From contig CM063504.1 of NCBI GenBank assembly GCA_032207245.1, forward strand, positions 23,920,991 through 23,984,990: a stretch of DNA of 64,000 bases, given 5' to 3'. The notes beneath the pieces were generated by a model. That model was not told where the DNA came from, did not search any database, and worked only from the letters and a program-made list of their open reading frames with translations. This stretch comes from Pardosa pseudoannulata (Eukaryota > Arthropoda > Arachnida > Araneae > Lycosidae). Shown in pieces: positions 1-11,425 of this stretch (the first letter of the stretch is position 1; every line of letters begins with the position of its first letter). The translations under genes and the position numbers were made by a program.

Positions 1-419
1 AATCACTTAAGATCAAGGAAAGACATTCAAAAATATACGAGAGCAATAAGTTGATCTTAACTCAGCGGGATAATAGGTGGAAGAAGATAAACTCAGCAGG
101 TAATGCACATAATATACGTTTGCCATCGAAACCGTTTATCTAAAAATAAGCTTCAGTTAATTGGTGTTTTAAGTTGGTAAATTTTCAGCAAGAGCAACAT
201 AATGCATTTTCGCCATGTATATCTCATAAATCAGCGAGATATCCAACATACAAAATTTATATCTCTAGAAAATAATTATAAAGTTGTTTATTACAGTTTT
301 ACATGTTCTTATATCTCCTGGTGACAGATCAGTGAACTCTGGAGAAAGAAGATTTTCCAGAGTTGAAAAGACAAATTATAACAGATAAGGGCTACAAATA
401 AATGTACCTTATTTTAGCT
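1..419. other. AT-rich stretch, nothing recognised
   Basis: No long reading frame, terminal repeat or known motif was seen. The base composition matches the rest of the window. Confidence 0.5.
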
Positions 420-950
420 CCAAGAGATGTGTACTTTGTTCCGTATCTTGAAGTAGACACCATATGACTTCCTTGTATACTTATTAAATTGTACACAATT
501 TTTGCTGCACTTCATTTAATTTTTTTATTTGAATATGACAAATTATCCTCCAATTCTTTAATTAAAGTTAACAGTTACGCAATTACTAAAGTATCTTAAA
601 TTAACAAAAAAACCGTTATACAGTATTAATTCAATAATAAGTATGTCGTAAGTACTGCCATCTAACATCCATTGGAAGTATTTTATTTTGTTCTATATTT
701 TTTTCGTTATATAAAAGGAAAATTACAATAAAAGTTTGTAATACACAACTAGATGATTCATCAGTCCTAAGTACAAAATTTCATTCATTCTACGTCTAGT
801 CACTTCCCCGTTAAGTGAGATATGCACTTAAACGTAGCTGTAGTCATCACAATGAAATCAGTGGAAAAGCATTCAGAGATGGTCAAAATTAATATTTAAA
901 TCTTCAAGGTTTAAAGTTTCTGTGTACATTCGTAATCGTATTCATATGCT
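420..950 (+). repeat. Dispersed repeat, copy 1 (partner at 44890-45560)
   Basis: Several collinear anchors match 44890-45560 on the same strand: ATATGACTTC near 465, TTTTTCGTTATATAAA near 700, ACACAACTAGAT near 745, and GATGGTCAAAA followed by ATATTTAAA near 880. The copies look roughly 65-75 percent alike by eye, so the family is old. No open frame or defined terminus was found, so its class is unknown. A short inverted match (CACCATATGACTTCCTT) also occurs near 26910. Confidence 0.5.
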
Positions 951-1682
951 TACCCAGGCTTTTGCCCATACAGCTGATTTCTACATGATGACCAGACAGT
1001 CACGTCTGCGATCAGAGACCGCTTCTAAAATGCCTCTGATCTACTAGAGGCCCGTCATGGTCCGATTTTGTTTTTATCCAACCCAGCAACGAGCAATCAT
1101 TACTGTGCATACGTAAAGATAATTCCTTACGCCGACCCATCCGAAGACATACAGCAGCTGACAAACTGAAGACCAGTCACCACGACAGCTATAGAGCTGC
1201 AGTTGACTTACTCGATGTCGTCATGGTTCGAAGATTAATTTGGTCAATCCCAGTAAGGAGCAAACTCTACAGAGGTAAGCTCAAGACTACCAGGAAAGAC
1301 ACTAGAAAAGATCACTCGGATGATTTGGTTTGGAGTGCTACGGTCTACTTTTTGCAACACGAGGGCTAATGAGACCGGGACCTACAGCTTAAAGCCGATT
1401 CCGAACGGCTACGAATATCCATGCCACCCCGTATATGTGACACCCTTATATGCCTAAAGGAGGTATACGTCTGAGGTATCTCTCATTTAGCACTACCCAT
1501 AAGACACGTACGGCTTGAGCTCGTGGTCGCGGACGCGACAGACGTTGTTCCCCTGTACATACGTAAAGGAGAAATGTTTAAATTAGTCAACCTGTATTCA
1601 GACATGACCAAAAATTGGTATATTGGTTGAAATTTGAAGATCAAAAGTTCTCGAAATTGCAATACTTTGTTTCCTACAATGA
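951..1682. other. GC-richer stretch, origin unknown, interrupted by a SINE
   Basis: About 940-1320 and 1430-1570 are clearly richer in G and C than the flanks, which often marks former coding or retroelement sequence in such genomes. No frame stays open and no family motif was recognised on either strand. The 5'-truncated SINE at 1325-1428 sits inside it. Confidence 0.4.
1325..1428 (-). mobile_element. tRNA-derived SINE, 5'-truncated
   Basis: On the minus strand this is the 3' half of the window's common SINE: the CGTAGCCGTTCGGAATCGG block, the GGTCCCGGTCTCATTAGC block, and the short CAAAC tail. The tRNA-like head is absent, and the match stops right after ATGCCA (read on +). No convincing target-site duplication was seen. 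Confidence 0.85.
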
Positions 1683-2293
1683 AGCAATAATTTTCGAAAT
1701 ACTTTATTTTGCATTTAATTCAGCTCGAAACGTGCTGTTTTCTTAAAAAAAAATAAGTATGCTAAAGATGCAATTAGAATAATTCTACACGTAGAATGAT
1801 CAAAAGAAAATTTAGAAATTCCACAAAGTATTTTTTACAAACTATACAAACGATACATCTGCCATTTTTAAAACAGAAAAGTTTCAAAAACATCCGCAAC
1901 GTCTCCTAATAAAGTAATTTATTAAACCCCTTTAATATATTAAAATATTTGACAAAATAGTATTAACTACTATGCGTAATATTATTTAGTATTTAATTTA
2001 ATGTACTCCATCACGTAGTATTATTCGTAATCAAATATTAATTTCGCACCTATAACTATTTAAGCAATAAAAAAAATTTTGGAATCATTCTGAAATTTTA
2101 TACCTTATTTTACTTAAGTTAAAAAATTTCCCTGCATAAAGATTCTAATTTTAGTTATTAAATATACAGTCTTCGATGCCTATGGTTAGTAATTATATTA
2201 CATAGAATAATGAAAAGTAAAATATGAAAACCAATTAAAAGACTTCATGTCAAAGAAAGCTTTCGGGATCACAACTCTGATTCTTCCGTATTT

Positions 2294-2994
2294 ATTACAA
2301 GCAAGTTCTTAAATGAAACACGCCAAGATACTTATCTTAAAATGAAGATTTTTTTTTCAAGTGCTCATGGTCATAGAAAGATTTTGTGACCTCGAACAGG
2401 ATTAAAAAGTAGAACTGCAGATATTTTTCCAAAAAACAATGCCTATCTATGCATGTTGCTATTGTTTTAAAACCCCACATGTCCACGGGTGATGAATTGC
2501 TTTGTTTCAGGAAGAAATTCTTGGGTTTCTTTGAATCTCTGATTTCTTTACTTAATTTAAACGGATGAAGGACATGTTTCCCAGAAACAAGAAATAAACA
2601 TAATAAAATCAAGTTCATTGTCCATAAGAGAATATTGTTTTTGATATGCTTATAACATTTAAAATTTGTTTTCTTCATTTTAAACTACGCTGCTTTAATT
2701 CTGAATTTTATCTGTTCAAATAAGCCTTAAAAAACTTAAGCAGTTATTTTGTAATATTAAAGTATATACATGATTTTTGAGAAATATTTTATGGAAAATA
2801 TAATTTTTTTTTTTTGGTTACCCCGTGAGGACGCTCGCCTGGCTTCTGAGGCAACAACGTTATAAAAACATTTCACACAAAATCACCTAATAGAAATAAT
2901 CCTCCAGATTTTCAGTAAATGTCTGATAGGTCTTCTAAACCATCAATAACATGCATTTCGCATTTCCGCAATTTACTCTGAATATTTTTCTCAG
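2294..2994. other. Spacer of the inverted repeat; weak ORF on minus strand
   Basis: The unpaired centre of the inverted repeat. A 113-codon minus-strand frame (2337-2678) starts MKKTNFKCYKH and contains a hydrophobic stretch (LILLCLFLV), but it resembles no family I know and is rich in the residues that AT-rich DNA gives by chance. Near 2820-2860 there is a short GC-rich patch (ACCCCGTGAGGACGCTCG) of unknown origin. Confidence 0.4.
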
Positions 2995-3379
2995 GAAGAA
3001 TCAGAGTTGTGATCCCGAAAGCTTTTTTTTTTAACATGAAGTCTTTTAATGGGTTTTCATATTTTACTTTTCATTATTCTATGTAATATAATTACTAACC
3101 ATAGGCATTGAAGACTGTATTTTTAATAACTAATATTAGAATCTTTATGCAGGGAAACTTTTTAAGTTAAGTAAAATAAGATATGAAATTTCAGAATGAT
3201 TCCAAAATATTTTTTATTGCTTAAATAGTTATAGGTGCAAAGTTAATATTCGATTACTAAGAGTACTAAGTCATTTGTTACATTAAATTAAATATAAAAT
3301 AACATTACTTAGGGTAATTAATGCTATTTCGTCTAATATTTTAATATATTAAAGGGGTTTCATAAATAACTTTATTAGG

Positions 3380-3558
3380 TTTGGTTTGGTTTGGAGTGCT
3401 ACGGTCTACTTTTTACAACACGAGGGCTAATGAGACCGGGACCTACAGCTTAAAGCCGATTCCGAACGGCTACGAACATCCATGCCACTGTGGGATTCGA
3501 ACCCACGAACTCCGGTACCGAAGGCCAGCACCCTAACCAATCGGCCATCGTTCGGCGC
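3380..3558 (-). mobile_element. tRNA-derived SINE, full length, with 12-bp target duplication
   Basis: Complete copy on the minus strand: GCCGAACGATGGCCGATTGG head (A-box-like), GGTTCGAATCCC (B box), the central GTAGCCGTTCGG block, the GGTCCCGGTCTCATTAGC block and a CAAAC tail. AACTTTATTAGG is duplicated exactly at 3368-3379 and 3559-3570. The insertion lies in the right arm of the large inverted repeat; the matching place in the left arm (about 1910-1922) is uninterrupted. Confidence 0.95.
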
Positions 3559-3792
3559 AACTTTATTAGGAGACGTTGCGGATGTTTCGAAATTTTTTTG
3601 ATTTAAAATATGGCAGATATATCGTTTGTATAGTTTGTAAAAATTACTTCGTAGAACTTCTAAATTTTTTTTATCATTCCACATGTAGAATTATTCTCCC
3701 AACTGCATCCTTACTATGCATATTTTTTAAGAAGATAGAACATTTCGAGTTGAAATAAATGCAAAATACAACATTTTGAAAATATATTGTTC

Positions 3793-4261
3793 CTTGTGTA
3801 AAGGGATATTTTTAATTTATTCTGGCTCCACAACCCGGTGCATGCGCATACACTTTTGCATTTTTATTTAGTATTTGTGGTCGGAAGAGAGATTCTGTAA
3901 AAAATACATCGCTATTTGAATAAAATTATGAAATATAAAGAAGTTATTTAAATTTTTAACTTGTGTCTTACGTTTGTGCATTCGAAATGCTAATAACGAA
4001 GATCTAAAGTTCAAAATATTTTTTAAAATTAATATTTTAAATGATCCGAAACATATTTTTAACTTTTAATAAAGTATTTTTTCTAATGTAAATTTTCTGT
4101 TTATCATGAAAATCAATTTTTTTTTTTTTTTTTTTTTTTTGTATTTGGCTGAGAAAAGTTCAACCGGGTGTCATAGATTCGGTGCGCGTTCCATGTAAAT
4201 GCAGGTAGAGAGAGTCCTAGCGGGTTAAACTGATTTTTATGAAGTAATAAATCACTATGTA
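3793..4261. other. AT-rich stretch with a poly-T tract
   Basis: Contains a ~23-bp T tract (4119-4141). Short patches around CAACCCGGTGCATGCGC (3832) and CAACCGGGTGTCATAG (4160) look like remnants of some element, but I could not pair them convincingly. Confidence 0.4.
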
Positions 4262-4710
4262 CAGTTGAACCTCTATTAACCTAACCTCGATTGGCCGAAA
4301 CTCTCCGTTAACCGAAGTCTGTTTCTTCTTCACTTTTTTTTTCACTTTCTACTATCATCGACAATTTTCTCTTTACAAACATGCATTTTTAAAGTTTTCT
4401 TTTTTGCCATATTCCTTTTGTATACAAGCCATCCTTTCCAAACTACGAGTGCAGATAAATATTTTGGAATTCCCTTTTTTGGAATTATTTCTCGCAAGCA
4501 CAATTCTCGGTACTCTTCTCCATTTTCAAACATCCCTGTTCTAAACAAAACCACACCCCATTTCGAAATTTGGAAGGTAATACTGCCCAGTCCCAGAACA
4601 ATGCTATTGCACCAATGACGATACTACATATTAAACTAGATGATTATTCATGAATTTTCGATTATCCGAAGTAGGCACGGTCGCAATTACTTCGGAGGTT
4701 CTACTATCAG
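4262..4710. mobile_element. Tigger/pogo-like MITE (449 bp), TA-flanked
   Basis: The left end CAGTTGAACCTC and the right end, read inward as CTGATAGTAGAACCTCCGAAG, are imperfect terminal inverted repeats, each flanked by TA (4260-4261 and 4711-4712). Interior TTGGCCGAAAC and TTAACCGAAG near the left end resemble Tigger-type subterminal sequence. Overlapping 66-70 codon frames on both strands show no transposase motif, so it is read as non-autonomous. The superfamily is inferred from the termini only. Confidence 0.6.
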
Positions 4711-4987
4711 TATCTATATAAATCAACTTCGATTGCATTTATCAGCATCATACGAAAAATACGGATAATACAATATAAATGTAGGGCTATTAACGAAAAC
4801 ATGGAAAGTGTTTTTATAGCTTAGTTAACCTTAAGCAAATATTTTAAAAGAAGTTTAAATTGACTGTTGTATTATCTTGGAAGTATTATATAGAGAAATA
4901 AGCTTCACTTTCTAAAAGAATTAATATACCTACTACAGTTAGGGGATGACTTAAGCATTGTGCTACGATAGCATTTCCCTGGTCATT
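4711..4987. other. AT-rich stretch, nothing recognised
   Basis: No terminal repeats, motifs or frames were seen between the two flanking MITEs. Confidence 0.45.
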
Positions 4988-4991
4988 TTAA

Positions 4992-5526
4992 CCCTTTAAA
5001 GGTCACCTATATAAACTCTTGGAATTTAATGAAATTAGTTTATAAATATTACCTATAAACCTTATAAATGCAAAATGTATTAAAATTTTTCTTTACAATC
5101 CTTAGGATTGCATTAGAGAATACCGTAGGAGGGATTGAGGGGGGTTAACTGACAAACCCACCCCCTTGTACAGCATGAACATAATACTTTTTAAAATTTT
5201 AATTATATTGGAAGAACAATAAATAACTGTTCTTAAAATGTATAATAAATAAATAGTTTAACAATTTATAAGTGTTGTTTGAATAGATATTTTTGTTTGG
5301 GGTCATACGTGACAAAAATCGAATTACTAACTTTCCAGGTACATCAAGTTTAAATACATATATTTTAAAAGAAAAAATTAAATTAAGTGTAGTACTATCA
5401 TTTATTGTAAACTTTAAATGTCAAAAACATTAAAAAAGCGAAAAGAACATTCATATTTCTCAAAAAAGATAGAGAAAAAAATGTTTAACAGGTGGTTTAC
5501 TTGCGAAACCACTGTCCGCTAAAGTG
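4992..5526 (-). mobile_element. piggyBac-like MITE, family A (535 bp), TTAA-flanked
   Basis: Flanked by TTAA at 4988-4991 and 5527-5530. The termini read inward are CCCTTTAAAGGTCACC and CACTTTAGCGGACAGTGG. Its reverse complement aligns along its length with 62500-63286, sharing GGACAGTGGTTTCGCAA, GTACCTGGAAAGTTAGTAAT and CAAACAACACTTATAAATTG. It has a single AACTATTTATTTATTATAC unit where the other copy has a long minisatellite. No transposase. The superfamily is assigned from the TTAA sites and CCCTTT-type ends. Confidence 0.85.
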
Positions 5527-5588
5527 TTAAAGAATCATTAACTACTTTACTCCCCAGAAGAAATTAGTATTTGTTAAATTTCTGTGGT

Positions 5589-7539
5589 GACTTAAGATAA
5601 TCTGGTAATTAAGCATTTCATATTATGAGTAAAAAGATAAGCACCTAAATTGCTAATTGTTTGTAAATTAAGTTCATTGTTTGTAAATTAAAATCTTCTC
5701 AATTATTCAAGTAGTAAAAAGATTATATTGAGTATTATTGAACCTTATGTTTTAGACAGGGTAAATCATTTCTAAGAAAATATACTTAAAATATAAAATC
5801 TAAACAGAATCGTATGCAGAGAGAGGAGAACACAATAGATTCTAGCACTCCCCCTTTCAACTCTGAAGCTTGCTATACTACATTTCAATATTGCAATTAA
5901 AGTACACTTTCAAATATAATTTTTAACTATATATTTAATCAAAACATGGTTTTCAAAATTTCTATTTTTTATTAATTTCACTTTGTACTACAAAATTTTA
6001 CAAACATATTATAAGATTGTGTATAAACCGTGGACCAATAATTTTAAATCAACTAATAAATTTTAATATTAAATTTATATAAATTTTACTAGATTTTATA
6101 TTTTTTATCTATAAATAGTGATAGTTCGGGTGGAGGCTAAGTCCGGTCTGAACCTCCTCTCCCGAAATTAAATCCTACTCTGAAGCTAAGCTAGCGTACT
6201 TAAGGTATAAAATTAAGTACCAATTAATAGTAATAAGGCAAATTCATAGCCTTTAACAAGTTACTTTTTCAATGTGGAAATGAGAAAACTTTAAATAGAA
6301 ATAAAGCCTTTTATCTGCTTCAAAATCCTTGTATTCTCTCACTATAAAATGGAGTTATAATCTTTTGCATTTATTGAAATGTGATTTAAATAAACACGAT
6401 ACAAATTTGGTAACGAGTTTTATTATTAATATAAGGATTTCTTAACAGGGAAATAGATGCATAAATATAATATTTATGCTAACAAGCTAGTTTTACTTTC
6501 TTTAGCAAAAAACAGCCATTACTAACCAATACAAGTTAAAGACTAATTTACGACTTAAGATAATCTGGTAATTAAACTTTTCATATTATGAGTCAAAAGA
6601 TAAGCACCTAAAATGTTAATTGTTTGTAAATTAAAGTCATTGTTTGTAAATTAAAATCTTTTCAATTATTCAAATAGTAAGTATATTATATTGAGTATTA
6701 TTGAACCTTATGTTTTAGGCAGCGTAAATCATTTCTATGGAAATATAGTTAAAATATAAAAGCTAAACAGAATCGTATGCAGAGAGAGGAGAACACAATA
6801 GATTCTAGCACTCCCCCTTTCAACTCTGAAGCTTGCTATACTACATTTCAATATTGCAATTAAAGTACACTTTCAAATATAATTTTTAACTATATATTTA
6901 ATCAAAACGTGGTTTTCAAAATTTCTATTTTTTATTAATTTCAATTTGTACTCGAAAATTTTACAAACATATTACAAGAACTGATGAAACATATTACAAG
7001 ATTGTGTGTGACTTTTGGACACATAATTTCAAAAGAACTAAACAATTTTAATATTAAATTTTATATAAATTTTACTACGTTTTATATTTTTTTTATTTAA
7101 AAAATAGAGATATTTCGGCTGGAGGCTCAGTCCGGTTTGAACCTCCTCTCTCGAAATTAAATTCTTCCCTGAAGCTAAGTTAACGTACTTAAGGTATAAA
7201 ATTAAGTACCAATTAATAGAAATAAGGCAGATTAATAGCCTTTAACGAGCTACATTTTCAATGAGGAGACGAGAAAAGCTTACGGGTAGAAATAGAGCCT
7301 TTTATCTGCTTCGCAAAGTGCTTGCATTCTCTTACTATAAAATGTAGTTATAATCTTTTGTAATTATTGAAATGTGATTTGAATAAACATGATACAAATT
7401 TGCTAACGAGTTTTATTATTAGTATAAAGATTTTCTAACAGAAATAAATACATAAATATAATTATGCTAATAAGATAGTTTTACTTTCTTTAGCCAAAAA
7501 AAACATTACTAACTAATACAAGTTAAAGACTGATTTACG
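5589..7539. repeat. Tandem duplication, two ~0.97-kb units
   Basis: Unit 1 (5589-6551) and unit 2 (6552-7539) both begin GACTTAAGATAATCTGGTAA and end AGTTAAAGACT(A/G)ATTTAC. They stay about 90 percent alike throughout, including CAGAGAGAGGAGAACACAAT and GAACCTCCTCTC. Unit 2 has a small internal addition near 6970-7000 (ACATATTACAAGA repeated). No frame longer than about 60 codons persists in both copies, so this looks like a segmental tandem duplication of non-coding DNA. Confidence 0.9.
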
Positions 7540-7650
7540 TAAGAGTGAATATAAATAGGAAATAAATAACTTGCTTAGAATAATTTAAATAATCTTAAGA
7601 TCGTGTTTCAAATCGCAAAAGGAAAATAAATTGCATTGTTAATATTGTTT

Positions 7651-7742
7651 AGGAGGTGAGAGTGGAAACAACTCACCTCCTTTCTCACTTCTTTACTATG
7701 TTACATCAACCACGTTGTGTAACATAGTAAAGAAGTGAGAAA
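7651..7742. repeat. Compound hairpin: 10-bp stem followed by perfect 25-bp stem
   Basis: AGGAGGTGAG (7651-7660) pairs with CTCACCTCCT (7672-7681). Directly after it, 7681-7705 is the exact reverse complement of 7718-7742 (25 of 25 bases) around a 12-base loop (TCAACCACGTTG). A perfect stem of this length is unlikely by chance. It lies 35 bp left of a hAT element and just right of the tandem duplication. Function unknown; it may be the relic of a small foldback element. Confidence 0.9.
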
Positions 7743-7777
7743 ACAAGAAATGTTTTTAATATTCGGATGATGTACAG

Positions 7778-8536
7778 CAGAGGTGGGCAAAAGCCGGCCC
7801 TTTTGCTTACTTTATCCGGCCCGTTGAAAAATCCTGCATGCAATTTTACAGAATATTTCAGAATATAGAACATTTCAAACATTTTTTTAACTATGTTCAA
7901 AAATACCTAGTTTTATTTAGTTCAACATATTTGTGAAAGCACTTTTTCGTTAATGATTTACACGAAAAATAAATATCGATCACAAATTACTGACAAAAAC
8001 CTACACTCTGTATTAAGGATTGCTACAAGTGATTTGGATTCAAATTTTCGCATTAGCTAAAACTATTCTATTTTAACGTTTGATGTTTGTCTTTTCTTTT
8101 TGTGATTCTATTTACTATTATATTTACAGAATGAATAACTATGATCAAAACAAAATAATTTGTATCGTTAAGTTATAAATAAATATCAAAATAAATTCTT
8201 TCATTAACTGATTTATTTAATGACCATTAATTTAATATAATCAATCATATTTCTTTAAAAATTCAGTGACATATTTTACTGGGCACAAATTGTTCGCATA
8301 TACACCTAAGTAAGACAACTTATTATTACTATTATCTTTTATTAACTATCAAATTTCTCTGTCCAAATGTTTTAAAATGATACTTATAGTGTTTTTATCA
8401 AAAAGTTTCTTGGGCAGGGAAAAACTTCACCCAAAACATTCGCGTATGCACAGCGTACGCGGTATAGTCCTCCGGCATGGGAGACATTTTGAAAATTCCA
8501 TTTTGGCCCGCGCTTAAAAGTATTTGCCCACTCTTG
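7778..8536. mobile_element. hAT-like non-autonomous element (759 bp) with 8-bp target duplication
   Basis: The left end CAGAGGTGGGCAAAAGCCGG and the right end read inward, CAAGAGTGGGCAAATAC, are typical hAT-type terminal inverted repeats, with CCGGCCC/GGCCCG subterminal sequence on both sides (7794, 7816, 8514). ATGTACAG (7770-7777) and ATGTATAG (8537-8544) form an 8-bp duplication with one mismatch, as expected for hAT. The interior is AT-rich with no transposase frame. Confidence 0.88.
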
Positions 8537-8544
8537 ATGTATAG

Positions 8545-8854
8545 TGATAATTTGAAGACTTCAAACTTTTTATTTAATATGCGTTATTCGAAAACTTTAT
8601 AATAAGTTATTTTCGTCTTGAAGAAATCAAAATAGAAATTACGTGGGACTAAAAGAATTTTGTTAAAATAAGTTAATTAGAATATTAATTAGATGATTCT
8701 GTAGAGGATTAACCATATATTTATTACCCCCTCAAAAAAAAAAAAAAAAAAAAAATCTGTGAAACTGTATTTAAAAATTCATCAGTTCTAGCAAAACATT
8801 TTTTTTTTCATTCCTGAATAAAATCAAAATTTCAAATTATTAAATTTATCATTC
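8545..8854. other. AT-rich stretch with a ~22-bp poly-A tract
   Basis: Apart from the A tract near 8736-8756 nothing was recognised. Confidence 0.45.
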
Positions 8855-8858
8855 TTAA

Positions 8859-9235
8859 CCGTTTGCACTCCTATGTCGAATGCGATCCGACATCACTTTT
8901 TTATCCCAGCTACTTTGTAGAGTCTCTTTCGACATTTTTTCAAGTTGAAATCAATACATGATCAAACAGAAACATATCTGGGGAAGGAGAGAAACCAACT
9001 TTTTTGTGAAACGTGGGAAAAAAATTGCATCCTCGTAATAAATTCAAGAGATATATTTGAAAGTTGCAAAAAATGACAATAGTGTAAATAAAACTGACGT
9101 TTAATTGAATTTGTTTCATCTTTTATTTATTTAAATTTCCCTATTTTTTTAGTACAAGTGAATTTTAAATAAAACATTTTAAAAAGTTGGGAGCTACTGG
9201 TAGCAAAATTGAAATACACTTTGGAGTGCAAAGAG
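8859..9235. mobile_element. piggyBac-like MITE, family B (377 bp)
   Basis: The left end CCGTTTGCACTCCTATG follows TTAA (8855-8858). The right end read inward is CTCTTTGCACTCCAAAG next to TTGA (9236-9239), a one-base variant of TTAA. The shared TTTGCACTCC core supports a true inverted terminus. Subterminal CAGCTACTTTGTAG and GAGCTACTGGTAG are further related blocks. No coding capacity. Confidence 0.75.
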
Positions 9236-9239
9236 TTGA

Positions 9240-9673
9240 TTATCAATATAATTGATTTTTAAATGTGAATTAAAGCATTAAATTAGACAAATTCGTAGCA
9301 AACTAGTATTCCAAGCGTGTTTTGTTTCTACTGTAACCACATGAGAGATTCTTGATGTGGCTTTCTAAAGAATCTACCAAGTAAGCAATCGATGCCTCGG
9401 AAAATATTCCAATCTTACCCCAAGAAGAATAAATAGGGCACGTTTGACTTTGGAGCAGTATTTATATGTCATTTATCAAAATTATTACTCTTAAAATCTC
9501 TCTTTAAGATTCTCCTTTTCCCCTTCTTATTCTTTCATATCTATTTTCTCAGCCACAAAATCTCAGAATTAAAAGGAGTGTACTCTGACCTAAAATTCTT
9601 TATACCCGTCTTCCGAATGTCTCTTCTTAGATCTTAAATAAAGTTAAAGTTCTACGTCAGACCTCTCTCTCTT
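9240..9673. other. AT-rich stretch, nothing recognised
   Basis: Non-repetitive by eye; pyrimidine-rich around 9500-9540. No frames or termini. Confidence 0.4.
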
Positions 9674-9693
9674 TACACACACACACACACACA

Positions 9694-9765
<72 letters not shown>

Positions 9766-9768
9766 TTA

Positions 9769-9820
<52 letters not shown>

Positions 9821-9871
9821 CATATATATATATACATATATATGTATATACATATATATACATATATATAC

Positions 9872-9903
<32 letters not shown>

Positions 9904-10042
9904 ATATATACATATATATATATACATACATATATATGCATACATAATATACCTATACCTCTATCTACCTATCTATATTTCTATAAATATCTCTATATAT
10001 CCATCTATCCATCCATCCATCCATCTATCTATATCTATCTAT
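9674..10042. repeat. Compound microsatellite: (AC)n, (TA)n, CATATATA variants, (ATCC/ATCT)n
   Basis: The order is ACACAC (9675-9693), pure TA (about 9697-9758), TTTA units, a long CATATATATA mixture to about 9950, and a tetranucleotide tract of ATCC and ATCT to about 10042. The 78-codon frame through it is a Tyr/Ile artefact of the repeat. Confidence 0.95.
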
Positions 10043-11425
10043 TTGTTTAAAAAACTGACAGGTCATTCTCAAAGCTAACCCAACACACTAAAATAATCTA
10101 AACTTTTAAGTTCTTTTCCAGTTACTAATTTGATTGTTTTCAGATTATTATTTAAAACCACGTGTGATACTTTACGATATATATCTTATACTTAATATAG
10201 AATAATTTAAACATTTTTTATGGGTTATCCCTGCCAGCACGTTTCAGAAATTTGAGTTTATTTTTCCTCTCACTCTCTTAAAGCTTAAAAATGAACTTAA
10301 TATGCATATACAACAATACTTCCCTTTATTCATATTTCCGGTTGAGTAATTTTATCTCTGAAATGAAGCTTTCAAGATAAATTTTCAACGACCCTTTTTA
10401 AAGTATCTTAAAGTAATTGGTAGTTTAAGAATCGCTTAAAGAAAAAAATGCCCATCTTAAAATATAGTTTCTTTTACACCTTTCGCTTAATGAGTTTCCT
10501 TGACTTTCACTTTAGAACCCTTTACACGTCATGACTGGCATCACCTGTTAGGGAGCTCAATTCCAGCTGCATCGTGAGGCGGACAAGCTCGAAATCGTGA
10601 TAACGCTGGGATTTTCACTGTTTTCTTTCGGATGAGCGAGTAAAGAAAAGCAAGCAAAGAAAAACATGAAGCTAGCTGGAATTCTTTTTTTTTTTATTTT
10701 TTCAAGAGAATGCTTTGAAATGATGAGAGAAAAAAATACGTTTAAAAAAATGGGTCAAGATGGCGCCTGCTTTCTGTTTGTTATAATTCCTTTTTTTTTT
10801 CATGAGCATCCACGGAGCACTGAATCATACAGTACATAAAAAGTAGAATATAAATAAAAATAGACCTACACCAAATCGTCCTTCCTAAGTACTATGAAGA
10901 TAAAAAAGATAACATACGTTAATACGACATTACCACCAAACTACGAATTCTAAACTTTAATAAATTAATGGGAACATCAGCTTTAAGCAATTTAAAATGG
11001 AAGAATTCTTTCTTATTTTTCGTGATATCTTTTTTAATTTTCATCGTAAATGAGATTTTTAGCATTTGTCCTTTGTTTCTATATAATTAGTTTTGATGAG
11101 TTTACTTCTTTTTTAAAAACTAAGAACTTTATATAGAGAGAGTCAAAAATGAGAGCTTGTTTCTAAAATTAAAAAAAAAATTTTTTTGACACACAGTGCG
11201 CAGGCTCACAACAACACAAAGTGAGTTATATTAATAATTTTTGCTTTTCTGTAAACAATTATTCGGTATATTTCTCCGCCTATTTAAAATTTTAAAAAGT
11301 ATCAAATATTACTCGTGAGGATTCAATTTTCAAAACAGTTAATATAATGTTTAAAAATTCTATTTCAAATATTATAAATGCTAAATGAAATAAATAAAAG
11401 TAGGTAGTGTTTCAGCTTAGGTCTA
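10043..11425. other. 1.4 kb without recognisable features
   Basis: Mostly AT-rich. A modestly GC-richer patch (about 10520-10680, with GGAGCTCAATTCCAGCTGC) could be an old element but has no recognisable family sequence or open frame. Confidence 0.4.

Larger units (their letters stand above)
1683..3792. repeat. Large imperfect inverted repeat (arms ~610 bp)
   Basis: The arm 1683-2293 matches the reverse complement of 2995-3792 end to end, about 85-90 percent by eye. Matching blocks include AAAGCTTTCGGGATCACAAC (2260 and 3005), CATAGGCATTGAAGACTG/CAGTCTTCGATGCCTATG, CCCCTTTAATATATTAAAAT (1927 and 3338), and AGACGTTGCGGATGTTT/AAACATCCGCAACGTCT. The right arm is longer because a SINE (3380-3558) inserted in it; the left arm keeps the empty site. 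The spacer is about 700 bp. This could be a foldback element or two elements in opposite orientation. No target-site duplication was identified. Confidence 0.85.

Noticed and set aside
2337..2678. 113-codon minus-strand frame in the inverted-repeat spacer
   Set aside because: No known motif, composition typical of AT-rich random sequence, no splice or promoter support.
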